Of a stretch of 64,000 bases of DNA, positions 34,901 through 45,665 are shown piece after piece. The stretch spans positions 1 through 64,000 of the forward strand of contig MU859150.1 of assembly GCA_033297205.1 (NCBI GenBank), in the 5' to 3' direction. Below the pieces are notes generated by a model. The model made no database searches and had not been told where the DNA came from. It saw nothing but the letters and a program-made list of their open reading frames with translations. A program made the position numbers and the translations under genes. The stretch's first letter is position 1, and every line of letters starts with the position of its first letter. This DNA comes from Pseudoneurospora amorphoporcata. Lineage: Eukaryota; Ascomycota; Sordariomycetes; Sordariales; Sordariaceae.

Positions 34901-36490
34901 AGGTGCATCCAAGCCGAAGTACCTCGCGATATGAAGGCCATAGCCAAGGGGATGATATCGGAATGTGGTTTTCTTCTGTTCAAGCCTCTATCGTTGTCGT
35001 TGTGACGATGGCTTTTCCCTTTGGGAGGGCGACCTGCTGTTGTGATTGGAGAGTTCTGTACAGCTCTTCAGCTTCTCGGCGGTAATGTGGGCGCGATCGG
35101 CTGCTGCGATGGTTACTGTCGAGGAGTACTTTTCCTCCTTGACTCAGACATTGGGGGAGGTGTACTGTATTTCTGGGCCCCGTGATTTCAGCTATTCATT
35201 GACGAAGGACAAGACACCCAAGGACCAGGGAAACGGGGCGGGCCGCACAGGGATGGATCATAGGTGAGGGAGTGAGTACTGTCTGGGAGAGGTAACGTTA
35301 GCAAGGGCTCAGGCAGAAACTGTGAGAGTGGCCGAGGAAAGTCAGAGAACAACAGCCAAAGCAGCCTCATGACGCAGATGGCCACTGAGGGTGAGTGAGC
35401 ATGATGGATGTAACTCGAGATCCATGTAAGGAGCACTGATCTCGTGAAGCTGTTTGGCTTTTTGAGGCGAGAGGTGGTTGTTGTCGTTGTCTCCCTCCAT
35501 CCGTCATGTTTGTCGATATCCGAATATCAAGTTGACGTTGAGACAAACAACAACACACCGAAAGAGCCGCAATCAGCAAGGCGACCTCGACATTTTGGTT
35601 ATCCAAGGCGCCCGTCAGTACGGGAACCGTTGTAGCGAACGTTACCCATGGATGGGGGCATACAAGCATTTGGTGGGTGTGTATCTGACAGCATCCATCC
35701 AGTCTCTGTCATGATCCGTCTCACACTTTGTCGTGCACAGCTGCTTGTCTGACGCTGACAAGGCCTGCTGCTGGGTCACTTCACTGACCACGTCCCAGTG
35801 CAATGGATGGCCAAGGAAGCAATTGAGGAAAAGAAAGAAAATAAGTTGCACGAGCTGTACTCCAGGGATGAAAGTCATTTCATGGCTTTGTTCGAGGTTG
35901 AGACATCCAGATGGAATCCAATCTGTTGGTTGACGTGGGATTGAAGTTTGGTGAAGGAGAGATGGTGGAAGCTGGTCAGGGACGAGAAATGTTCTGGACG
36001 ATAATTATTAGTGGGATGGAAGGGGAAGTGCACGAGCCATGTAATCAAAGTGTTTCCTAAACTCATATGCCAGGACCTCGACGTTCCAGCCAGGAGAGTC
36101 GGGTCGAGTGCCTGGGGCTGAGCAGCCAAGTGGAACTTGACCTCAAGAGTAAACAGCTTCAATAGCTTGGGGAATATCAATTAATCCTTGTGAAGCTATA
36201 CAAGTTCTTGTAGACATTCTGGCTGTGTCTCTGTGGTAGAACCATGCCTAATGCTTGAACTTGCTAGTCAAGCTCTGGCATAAGCGTTTAAGACTTGGGC
36301 GGGGCAGCTGACGGTACCACTGAAGCTCAGCTCTTTGTGATTGATCCTCGGACAAGGCTACTACTACCTAACCTCTACGCCAAAACACACAAAGTCAACA
36401 CAAGTCAACAACAACACCACCGCCACCAACAGATATTGACCGCATGCGCATCTGCCATCGCTGGCAGCCATACGCCCCCGACTGGCCAGG
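31974..36490. other. Large intergenic region, 4.5 kb, no gene recognised
   Basis: This is the longest gene-free stretch. It starts with the P450 promoter and ends with the palA promoter. In between I find a TA dinucleotide repeat (33888-33913) and several open frames below 250 codons, on both strands, without recognisable motifs. The largest runs 33096-33839 on the + strand and is not convincing. I saw no tRNA or 5S rRNA. An intron-rich or non-coding gene cannot be excluded. Confidence 0.5.
33888..33913. repeat. (TA)n microsatellite
   Basis: About 12-13 TA units, preceded by AATAAATA. Simple repeat in intergenic DNA. Confidence 0.95.
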
Positions 36491-39149
36491 ATGACGACCA
36501 CCCACGTGCTGTCGCTTCCCTTCCGGAAGTCGACCCAACTGTCACTCTCGCGGGCGCTGCAGCAGTACATTTCCGAGAAATACGACCAACACCCGGACAT
36601 GTTCCGCCACGACCTCGACACCATCGACTCTTTGCGCCGCGACGCCATCAACGTCCGAGAACCCCACCCGAGTGGCATCAAAAAGCTCCAGACCTACGCC
36701 GCCCAGCTGCTATGGATTGGCGGCAAGTTCCCCATCGATGTCGGCGCCGACTTCACCTGGTACCCGGCCCTGGGCTACCACACCGAACACCCTCTTGTCC
36801 AGAACAACCTCAAGTACGAGCTGATGAACGTCCTCTACAACCTTGCCGCCCTCTACTCCCAGCTGGCCATGGCCTCCAACCGCAACAGCACCGAGGGCCT
36901 CAAGACCGCCGCCAGCTGGTTCTCCCACGCCGCCGGCGTCCTCACCCACATCAAGACCCAAGTCCTGCCCGAGCTGCGCATGCCCAACCCACCTGACGAC
37001 ATGGACGAAGCCACTCTCGAGTCCCTCACACAGCTCTTCCTCGCCGAGGCCCAAGAGTGCTACTGGCAAAAGGCCGTCATGGACGGCTACAAGGACGCCT
37101 CCATCGCCAAGCTGGCCGCCCGCGTCTCCGACCTCTACAACGAAGCCGGCGAGGCCGCTATGCGCAGCGAGGCCATCAGCTCGGCCTGGATCCACCACAT
37201 GAGCGCCAAACACCACCACTTCGCCGCCGCCGCCCAGTTCCGCGCTGCCAACGACTGTCTCGAACGGAAACAATACGGCGAGGAGATTGCCCGCTTACGG
37301 GATGCCCTCGCCTGCGTCAATGAAGGGCTCAAAGAGACCCGGGGCGGCTACCTCAGCAAGGCCGTCGTCCAAGACCTGCAGAGCCTCAAGCGCCGCCTGG
37401 AAGAGGATCTCAAGCGCGCCGAGATGGACAACGACCGCGTCTACCTGCACATTGTGCCGCCCAAGACCGAGCTCAAGCGTCTTGACCGCGCCAACATGGC
37501 CGTTGCCCGCGTACCTCCCCAGGTGGCCAAGCCGTACGAGTTTCTGGGCGACAACAGCTCAGAATTTGGGCCGGCTCTGTTCACCAAGCTGGTCCCCTTT
37601 GCCGTACACGTGGCCGTTTCCATATACGAGGAGCGCCGCGACAGGCTTGTCAACAACTCCATCATCTCCGAGCTCGAGTCCATGACATCCCAGCTTCACG
37701 AGATCCTCTCCTCTCTCAACCTCCCCGGCTCCTTGCAAGCTCTCGAAAAGCCGCTCGGCCTTCCCGGCACCTTGGTCCAACACGCCGACGAGATTCGCCA
37801 AGCCGACGCCCTCTACCGCCTGCAGCAAGGCTTTGCTGACATTGACAAGCTCTGCAATTCGGACCTGGCCATCTTTGAAGAAGGCCGGTCCCTCCTTCTC
37901 GCCGAAGAGGAAGAAGACAGCCGACTGCGCCTCAAGTACGGCACCGAACGGTGGAACCGCCCGCAATCCCGTCAGGACCCGTCTCCCAACGGTGGCGCAA
38001 AACTTTGGCGCCAGGCCCAAGATATCGAGGGTTACTTTGGCTCTTCGACGGCCTCGGACCAGGTAGTCCGCGAAAAGTTCAATGCCGTCAAGGACACATT
38101 GGCCATTCTTGCCGGGTCGGACCGAACAATCATGGATTCCATCCCCAACTCGCGACGGACCGACATCCCCGAGAGCTTGAAGCCGGCCCTCGGAAGGCTG
38201 CGAAGCGCCTACAACGACGTGCAGCGTCTTGAGTCCCGTCGGCGCAAGCGCGTCGAGTCCTTGCGCGCCCGCTCTCGCGCAGACGACATCAAACCCGACA
38301 TCCTCGTCGAAGCGGCTCGCTTGGAACGCGCGTACCCGACCACCGCCATCGCAACAGCGCACTTTGAGGACTTCTTTGAGAAGCGCCTTGACCGGCTATA
38401 CGAATCCGAGCTGGAGGCCGTCGAAAGGGACAAGCAGGAGCAGGACAAGATTGTGCAAGAGGTCAGGAGGGCAAATAAGGAATTTGAGGCGCAGAAGAGG
38501 CAGGTGGATCGAGCGGGAGGTGGCAATGGCGAGAGAGAAAAGGCGCTCCAGAAGCTGGATGCGGCGTACTACAAGTACAAGGAAATTGTGAGCAATGTTG
38601 AGGTCGGCAGAAAGTTCTATAATGATTTGAGCCAAATTGTCGAGCAATGGAGGGGTTTGGTAAGGGGGTGGGTGAGTGAGCGGAGGAGAGATGCGAGGAG
38701 TCTTGAAGAGTATGTTCCTTTGTTCTACCATTCTTTCTTGTTTCTCGTCCTACTCGTTTCTTTTAACCTTGCGGAAGCTAACAAGTCTCAACAGGGAAAT
38801 CAACATGCCCCCTCTCTCCTCCCTCAACATGCACCACCAACCATCTTTCTCGTATCAACAACACCAACACCAACCACCACCGCCACCGCCGCCGCAAATC
38901 CCTTTCCCCGAACCCATCCAGGCCCATCAGCCAATAGTCGAACAAGCACACATCCAAAGCTGGGCAGACAACGTACCACAACAACAGCCGAAACCAGTAG
39001 CTCCTGGCGTATGGGCGCCCAACATGGGGATAAACTTTGGTTCCGCTGGTGGTGGCCAGGGGCAACAGCAACAACAACAGCAAGAGCAAGGGCAACAAGG
39101 GCCGGTGAACGCTACTTGGGATCCTTCACAGGGGATTCGCTTTGGGTAG
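36491..39149 (+). CDS. palA: palA/RIM20, pH-response BRO1-domain protein (ALIX family)
   Basis: Two exons: 36491-38709 and 38795-39149, with an 85-nt intron (GTATGT...CAACAG; branch GCTAAC); 857 residues. The BRO1 domain spans residues 1 to about 390 (VLSLPFRKSTQLSL at the start; LKYELMNVLYNLAALYSQLA; AAYWQK-like AQECYWQKAVMDGYKD). The ALIX V-shaped domain follows (about 400-720, long helices), then a Pro/Gln-rich C-terminal tail (PPPPPPPQ, QQQQQQQEQGQQ) read entirely from exon 2. Length and order fit PalA/Rim20, which binds ESCRT-III (Snf7/Vps32) and the YPxL-type motifs of PacC/Rim101 to allow its processing at alkaline pH. The closely related BRO1/Vps31 proteins carry a different C-terminus, so PalA is preferred. 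Confidence 0.92.
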
Positions 39150-40061
39150 CCCGTAGTTGCATGCCGAGTTGAGTTGATGGAATAGGTAGGGAGATGAGAC
39201 AGAGACGGGTCAGTTACATATCGTTAGGCATAGCATAGCATAGCGGGATTGGAATTCACTACATCTTTGTACGGACGGGAAACGAGAAGCCTGATCTTGA
39301 TAAGGTACTCAGCGCATCAACCCGACTCCGGATCCTCCTTTTGGTCTCTTTCTCTCATATATCAGGTCCACACCTCAAGGTCAACACCCAGAACACTCAT
39401 GTTAAACTCTCGCCAATACCATCAGTATAGATGGTACTGGCTGGCAACCAACAGCATCGGTCGGATAGATATCACGCTTAATTTCAAGCTCCTGTGCCGC
39501 CTTCGTGGCTTATCTCGCAGCTTCGTGCAGCCCCCGGCTCCAGTCGCCGTGCCGGTAGGACTCGAGTTGGGGTTGTCCGGTTCCGTTCCGTACACTACCT
39601 ACCTTACCTACCTTACCTTGAGATCTCGGGACCGAAGCAGTCAAGTCAGCTGTCAGACGTATATATGCAATGTAGGTACCGACTGTCAGCAGAGTTTCAA
39701 TGGTAAAGCCAACTTTTATTCTAGTCGGGCATGTAGTGCTGTTCATTGGGTGATGGCAGTGATCGATCGCTGGTACGATTTGCTCCATCTAGTCCATGTC
39801 TGGAAGCCGAATGGGGGAATCTAGTCCAGTCGGAAATGTGCCCTGCTCACTGCTGACTGAGGTGCGTACCGTACCTATCTCACGTTGGTGCCCTGTTGGT
39901 GCCTGGCTGCTCTGGTGGTGGTGCCGCTTGGGCTATGATGTCGCTTGCACGGTTTGGGTTGGTGTTTTTGGATTGTGGGACGGAGAGATGATGCTGATGA
40001 GGTAGGTAGGTACTTTAAGGAAGGCTTCCATGCTTGAACTGGACCTCTCGCCTTTGCTTTA

Positions 40062-40101
<40 letters not shown>

Positions 40102-40868
40102 GTCTTGTGTCTGTGTCTGTGGAAGACTGGATGCGGTGATTGTCCAGTCCAGTCATTCAGGGTCCAGTCAGTTTAGCGACTGAGTAGGTAGGTGGTCAAC
40201 CAATTCGCATAGCACATTCTGTCCAGTTCATGTTTCCCATCATCGTTCGTGCACGACTGGACGGGCATTATCTGATCACCTACCTATTTATACCTACCTA
40301 CATACGACCGTCAAATCCCCACTGCAGTAGTGCTCGACCGATGTCTGGTCGGTCCGGTCACGGAAAATAAAGTAAAGGACGAAGGACAAAGGTCCACTAC
40401 AAAGATTCAGTTGAATTATTCCAGTCTGTCAGACAGGTAGAGGGACACTTCGTTGCTTCCACCTTGGGAATGAGGCCCTATTCTAGAAACTGAACATTTA
40501 TGCCGTTGATGTCCCCAAACACCAGACGTCTGCCCCTACCCCATCGTGTCCTCAACATACATGTAAGAAAACCACCTGTTGCGACCAGCGCAACCACGCC
40601 TCCAGGCCTTGCACGATCTCCAGTCAGTCATTCCTGTTCCTCCTTCCTGGCTCATTGCACTACTAGCCGTCTGGGCAGTCTACCATGTCGACAGGTTAAA
40701 GTAGGTAGGTATGGCCAGCACACCCCACCCAGCCCTTCGGCATCGCTTCGATCGAAACCTAAACATTGAACCTCAAGCTCAAGATTCCCGTCCTCGTGCG
40801 CTCGCGGGCGACTGGAGGTCGGGCTAGGCCCAGCAGCAGTGTAGTGTAGGTAGATGGGGCAGCAGTGT
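39150..40868. other. Intergenic region, 1.7 kb, rich in GTCCAGT and TAGGTA words
   Basis: No gene is supported. The region has a 37-T homopolymer (40064-40100), runs of TACCTACC/TAGGTAGG, and about eight copies of GTCCAGT or its complement between 39820 and 40260. The 3' ends of palA (+) and the first small Cys protein gene (-) flank it. Confidence 0.5.
40064..40100. repeat. Poly(T) homopolymer, 37 nt
   Basis: An uninterrupted run of 37 T. No flanking retroposon structure or target duplication was recognised, so I treat it as a simple repeat. Confidence 0.95.
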
Positions 40869-41362
40869 TTACTGCCCCTGCCCCTGCCCCTGCTGCTCTT
40901 TGTTCTTCTCCTCCTCCTGCTCCAGCAGATCCTGCTGCTCTTCGTTCTTCTTCTTCTTCTCCTCCTGCTCCAGCAGATACCTCTCTAAGTCTCTCTCCTT
41001 ATCTTCCTTCGATCCCTTGTAGTTGAAGCCGTCCTCTGGCTTCCAGGCCTCAAGGAATTTGAGTTTTCTTTTCTCCGAGTCCGATGGTAAAGTGCAAGCC
41101 TTCGATCTCTCGCAAGTAGGCCTCCCGCAATCCTCAAACACCCGCTCAAGCACCTGAGAGACCCAGCCCCCAACAGTCACACTAGCCTCATCTCGCGGCA
41201 TGGTAACGTCCTTGGTTTTGCACCTGTTGTTTATAAGTTTAGGGCTCTGTTAGCTTGTGGCAATACGACTGGGCAGGAAAGGAGGGGGGGTTTGCGTTGG
41301 ATATGAGAGCCTTGGAAGGGTCTGGTGAGTGATTGGGATGGAAATCGGCTGGGGACTAACAT
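40869..41362 (-). CDS. Small Cys-containing protein with split start codon (member 1)
   Basis: I read two coding exons: 41362-41361, which supplies only AT, and 41223-40869, which supplies G and the rest. The 137-nt intron has a GTTAGT donor, a GCTAAC branch point and an AACAACAG acceptor. The product has 118 residues and begins MCKTKDVTMPRDEAS. If the intron were absent, translation could start at the internal ATG at 41201 (MPRDEAS, 110 residues). The core reads VLERVFEDCGRPTCERSKAC; the rest is charged and ends in a Glu/Gln/Lys-rich tail with (GQ)n. No signal peptide or membrane segment. The core and gene structure resemble the neighbour at 42668-43025, so I infer two diverged members of one family. 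Function unknown; the Cys pattern could bind a metal. Confidence 0.6.
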
Positions 41363-42667
41363 TGCGATGGCTGTATGGGTGAAGTGAAACTCGGTGTTGG
41401 TGAAAGACCGGCGTATGTGAGCTGCTCGTGTGAGCTGTAGATGATGCACGGGCGGCTGCTGCTTTTTGGATTGTGGTGGTTTGAGTGTGTCTGGTTGTGT
41501 CTGGCTCGAGTTGTTCTGGTTGTCTCTGGCTCTGTGTGGTAGGATAAACATCTCCTCGGGAGGTCGACGATGGGGCATTTATACATTTTCGAAGGCTTGC
41601 TTCCAGATCATGAGCTTCTAACTGGCATCGCCTGGCGGCCAGCCTCAAAGAGCCACCAGACACTAATCTGTTGGGCATTTGGAAGTTGGATCATGATGAT
41701 GTTGGGTTGGTTGTCGGGCTTGCGAAGAGATTTGATGCCGCGCATGATATTGTCATAGATGGTCAAAGACAAAGAGGTGTAAGAAAGTGAAAATATCGCC
41801 ATCTTTACGGCCTAGGTATCAAAGCCGGTAGCGGATAGGGAATTGTGACGAACAATATGATGTTGGTTACTCAGTCATTTATCATTACTGTGGGATGTTG
41901 GGCATCACGGCGGGTGATGTTTTTTTCCACTTCTTCCACTTCGGCACTTTCGACTTTTTCTACATCGGTGCCAACAACCTGTCCGGCCGTCCCTGAGCGG
42001 GAGGACCATCAATCCAGGCGCCTTGTCAATGCCAACAACCAACACGGTGGCGCCAAAAAGTGCGTATCACAAACAGAACGATGAGAGCAACGGGAAGGGA
42101 GTTGAATGGTTTCAAGAATGTTTTCGACCATGTTCTGAAGACTGGAACTGCTGTTGTTCATCTCTCGGTCTACACCTCACTTGCGCTAACCAAAACCAAG
42201 AAGAAAAAAAAAGAAAAGAAAAAAGAAAAAAAAAAAAAAATTGCTGCAGCCCCTGGCTTCGTCCTGTTCTCCGTATCCCATCCAAATAACGAATCCTCAC
42301 GCCATCCAGGCTTTGGTTTCCAAATCCTCTTCCTTCGGAACGACACCTCCATAATATGATACTCCATCATCCCCAGCCCTAGCCCTTTCTGTATCCATGT
42401 CCCCTTCACACCCTATCCTCCCACGGTTCCACCACTCTACTCCTCCTTCTTAATCTTCTTCTCTCCCTCCTGACCCTCAAAATCCGCCGGCGCATGACGC
42501 TTGCTCCCCGTGCCGGTGCCCACAGGACCATCATCATCATCATCATCACCATCATGCCCCATCCCACCCATCTCCACATCGTGATCCTCCTGCTCCATGT
42601 CATTCCCACGTCCATTCCCCAAATTCCGATCATAATCCATATTATATCCCTCCCACCCTTCAGATTC
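41363..42667. other. Region between the two small Cys protein genes
   Basis: It holds the 5' leader and promoter of member 1, an A-rich low-complexity run (about 42200-42240) and, on the minus strand at 42437-42640, an open frame of 67 codons that starts 27 bases after the stop codon of member 2 (MDYDRNLGNGRGND, acidic DDDDDD, ending KKIKKEE). That frame may be 3' untranslated DNA or an unrecognised extension of member 2. Confidence 0.5.
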
Positions 42668-43025
42668 CTACTTCTTGTTGTTCGAGCTGGAGGAGGTGGT
42701 GGTATTCGCGGTGGAGGAGCTGGAGGCGTTGGAGCAGGTGGAGGTGGAGGTAGAGAGAATAGGCTCGTAAGCCTCCGACTGCGGGCAAGTTTTGGAGCCG
42801 CAATCTTTGCGCACCGTGTAGACTCTTTCGCACTTGTTGCAATTGTCTTTGCCGGATTGGGAGACGATTTCGCGGACTTGTTCGTCGTGGCACCTGTTGG
42901 GTGGGAAGGAGGGGGGGTTAGTGTCTGTTCTCTAGGTAGGTAATGCTTGGGGAGACTGGAGAGGGAGGAGAGAGAAGCCAATAATAGCGGAAGAGTGGCG
43001 GAGGTGCACGGTGTAGTACTGACAT
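42668..43025 (-). CDS. Small Cys-containing protein with split start codon (member 2)
   Basis: I read two coding exons: 43025-43024, giving only AT, and 42893-42668, giving G and the rest. The 130-nt intron has a GTCAGT donor, an ACTAAC branch point and a CCCAACAG acceptor. The product has 75 residues and begins MCHDEQVREIVSQSGK. It has five Cys in its first 40 residues (DNCNKCERVY, then RKDCGSKTCPQSEAY), then a Ser/Thr/Asn-rich tail. No ATG-initiated frame of useful length covers this stretch, so an ATG-based gene finder would miss it without the intron. The CxxC...CxxxxC spacing suggests a small zinc-binding fold. Function unknown. Confidence 0.6.
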
Positions 43026-43826
43026 TTTGGCGGTTGGTTTGAGAGATAAGGGTATTCTTGATGATGTTTATAATATAGGTATAGCGAATGTTGTGGTTCT
43101 GGCTGTGGTGGAGTTCAAGCGATAGTGATGTGAGTGACACCGAGAAGACATCTCGTCATTGTTCATTGCTCAAGGAGCTGGAGGAGACGGGTCTTTATAC
43201 GACGAGTGGTAACTTCCAATCATGCCCCCTTCCTCGCTGGTTCAGAAGTTTGCACCTTCCGATGACGATTTCGAGGCATCCCGTCGTTCTTCCGAGCCTG
43301 AATCTGAACACGACATGGAAACGACGATGCATGTGGTTTGGCTTCACATCGTACATGACACTTCTTCTTAGCTCATCGAAACTCGACCAAGAAATGCTTG
43401 CGAAAGCTGAAGCAGGTCCATGCATCGGTTGGATCATTGGCTCTTTATGGGAACGGATTCTGAATATGCCCTCCCCTTGAATATCACCAGTCATGGGCTC
43501 AAATAACGCATCAAGGAACGCGCGAAAAGGCGGGGAATCTGTCAAAGGGGCAACAGAGAAAGATGACACATCGTAGTATAAGTAAAACCTTTCCTATGAA
43601 TGGTAACTTGTCCAAACAACCATAATAAACATTGTAAACCTCAATCGGTAACTGTGAATAAGGTACCTTCTTGTCCAGTGTCCAGTCCAGTGTCCTGTGG
43701 ATGATCTATCCTAATCCCAGGCAGCCACATTCCATGACCCTTTCCATTTCTATCTCACTGCATCATCATCATTACGAGGTATACTGTTATCCTTCAACCC
43801 TCACTCATTACTCACGACAGACAGGC
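43026..43826. other. Intergenic region, 0.8 kb
   Basis: It holds the promoter and leader of small Cys protein member 2 and the 3' flank of the GT31 gene. Three GTCCAGT words stand close together at about 43674-43692. A minus-strand open frame of 124 codons (43195-43569) has no recognisable content. Confidence 0.45.
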
Positions 43827-45665
43827 TTACTCGCTCCTATCAGGCAACCAAACAAGCTCTACGACGCCATCAAACTTGCTCATGGCCGTCGCGCCATCAT
43901 TCAACTTCCACCTCCAGTCGTCATGCTTCCTGACATAAATCTGTCTGACCTCCTTGACCTTTCTCCTTTCTCCTTTGCTTACTTGCACCTTTGCAACCCC
44001 ATCTTGCCCATTCTCGGTTTGCTCTCTCTTCTTCTCCGCACCCTCAGTATTATCCTCAGCCTCATCGTCCCAGATGATCTCCGCCTCCTGCAAATCCCAG
44101 CTCAACTTCCTCCCCGTCTTGGCCAACCCCGCGCGCTGCGGTCCCCACTTGAAGTCCAAGTTCCATCCCTTGTAATCCGGCGCTGAGCGGAAAGTTCCCT
44201 CAAGCTGGTCGAAATCCAGGTCGTCGGTGCCCTCGGGGTAGTAAGCCACCGAGAACCCGTTGCTGATGACAAAGTCGTCGGCGGTCTGGAACCGCTGCAT
44301 CATGCACTCCTCTCCGCAGAGGTGAGAGACCTTTGTGTAGTGGAAGGGCAAAGCGCTATGCCAGCCTCCACCGCGATAGTGGTGCAGAGAAAGGGGTTGC
44401 ATGCCGGACTCGTAGAACCCAGACGGATCACCGAGCATGTCCAGCTGCCAGAGCGAGTCGAGAAGGGTCAGGCGGACGGGCGAGTGTTCGTAGATGCACT
44501 TCCTGAGGAGGACGTCGCCTTGGGGACCCCAGCCCGTGTTGGCTTCCTTGATCTTCTCGGCACTCTTGCACGACGAGAAGTGCTCGGTGACGAGGGCGGC
44601 GAGCGGGACAGACAAGAAAACGCCGGCGCCGCCAAAGGCTTGCTCTCCGTGGCGCATGACGTTGTTAGAGTCTTCGGAGAAGGTGCCGATGTACTTGGGC
44701 TTGGTGTGGTCGTAGTTTTCGAACTGGGCGATCAGAGCGTGCAGCGAGGGGAAGAAGGTGTCGTCGTCGCACGTCACAAGCCACTTCTTCTGGGGGCGGA
44801 GGGGGTGGTTGTACAGCGTGGGGACGAGAGTCAGGTAGCGCACGGCCATTTCGTCGGAGGGCGAAGAGCGGTAGACGTCGACGTCGATTCCGACCGAGGT
44901 AAGCTGCTCGTGCACGTCGGCCATTTCCGAGTCGGAGGCGCCCATCAGCATCAGGAGGAGTTTGCCGCCATTGGAGGAGCCGTTGTTGTCGGTTAGCCAG
45001 TACTTCCACTCGTTGGTCGGGTTGGTCTTTGGGTCAACGAAGCGCTTGTAGGTGGTGGAGACGCCGAACATGAAGTCGGAGGCGTTGGCGGTCGAGGGGT
45101 AGGGCGAGCGAGAGACGGGCACGACGAGAGGGGCCGGGCAGGCCTCGGGCTGGTAGTGCTTGTTGACATCGACAACCTTGACGTGGTCGAAGAGGAAATC
45201 TTGGTCGAGCGTGGTTAGCGACTTGCGGGCGATGGGTTGGCGAGAGACCTGGATGTAGCGGCGAGTGTACTCGAAGCGATCCTGAAGCTTGTATTTCATC
45301 TTCCACTGTTTCAAACGGTCCATGTCGTAGTCGCAGTGCATGTTCCCGTGGGTGGAAATGTTTGCGAGATTGTTAGGATGATCTAGCTGGTGGTCCCCAG
45401 TCGCCTCGACCGGAGTGTGGACGGTGTCTCCTCCCCATCCTGATTGTTGGTGATTGCTACCGAGCGGTCGTTGAGAGGATACGGCTTCCTTGGCAGTACT
45501 GGCCGTCTTAAGGAGAGCTGCCCGGATGTCGATGTCTCCGCCATGTTGTAGCAGCAGAGTGCCGAGAAGAGTTATTGTGATGCAAAGAACGAGTGCCTTT
45601 GCGAGGGGGTTTCGCATGTTGAAGCAGCGGTGGGGTGGCGGTATTGTTGCGCCCATCTTGGACAT
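43827..45665 (-). CDS. GT31-family type II membrane glycosyltransferase
   Basis: Single exon, 612 residues from ATG 45665 (MSKMGATIPPPH). The frame is open for another 108 codons upstream, and ATGs at 45656 and 45617 are alternatives; all keep the single membrane anchor (KALVLCITITLLGTLLL) near the N-terminus, typical of a Golgi type II protein. The luminal domain shows LLMLMGASDSEMADVHEQL, a CDDDTFFPSLHAL segment with the metal-binding DDD at 300-302, FGGAGVFLSVPLAALV, GWGPQGDVLLRKCI and LHHYRGGGWH, which match the fungal branch of the Fringe-like GT31 family. It probably transfers a sugar to protein or lipid glycans in the secretory path; donor and acceptor are unknown. The C-terminal 130 residues are charged and include EDNTEGAEKKREQTEN. 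Confidence 0.86.
   Translation of the reverse strand: MSKMGATIPPPHRCFNMRNPLAKALVLCITITLLGTLLLQHGGDIDIRAALLKTASTAKEAVSSQRPLGSNHQQSGWGGDTVHTPVEATGDHQLDHPNNLANISTHGNMHCDYDMDRLKQWKMKYKLQDRFEYTRRYIQVSRQPIARKSLTTLDQDFLFDHVKVVDVNKHYQPEACPAPLVVPVSRSPYPSTANASDFMFGVSTTYKRFVDPKTNPTNEWKYWLTDNNGSSNGGKLLLMLMGASDSEMADVHEQLTSVGIDVDVYRSSPSDEMAVRYLTLVPTLYNHPLRPQKKWLVTCDDDTFFPSLHALIAQFENYDHTKPKYIGTFSEDSNNVMRHGEQAFGGAGVFLSVPLAALVTEHFSSCKSAEKIKEANTGWGPQGDVLLRKCIYEHSPVRLTLLDSLWQLDMLGDPSGFYESGMQPLSLHHYRGGGWHSALPFHYTKVSHLCGEECMMQRFQTADDFVISNGFSVAYYPEGTDDLDFDQLEGTFRSAPDYKGWNLDFKWGPQRAGLAKTGRKLSWDLQEAEIIWDDEAEDNTEGAEKKREQTENGQDGVAKVQVSKGERRKVKEVRQIYVRKHDDWRWKLNDGATAMSKFDGVVELVWLPDRSE

Noticed and set aside
42406..43140. 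244-codon open frame on the minus strand over small Cys protein member 2
   Set aside because: It is in another frame from the spliced Cys-rich reading, is Pro/Ser/Met/Arg-rich, and has no consistent composition along its length.
43195..43569. 124-codon open frame on the minus strand upstream of small Cys protein member 2
   Set aside because: No motif; it lies in the expected promoter and leader of that gene.
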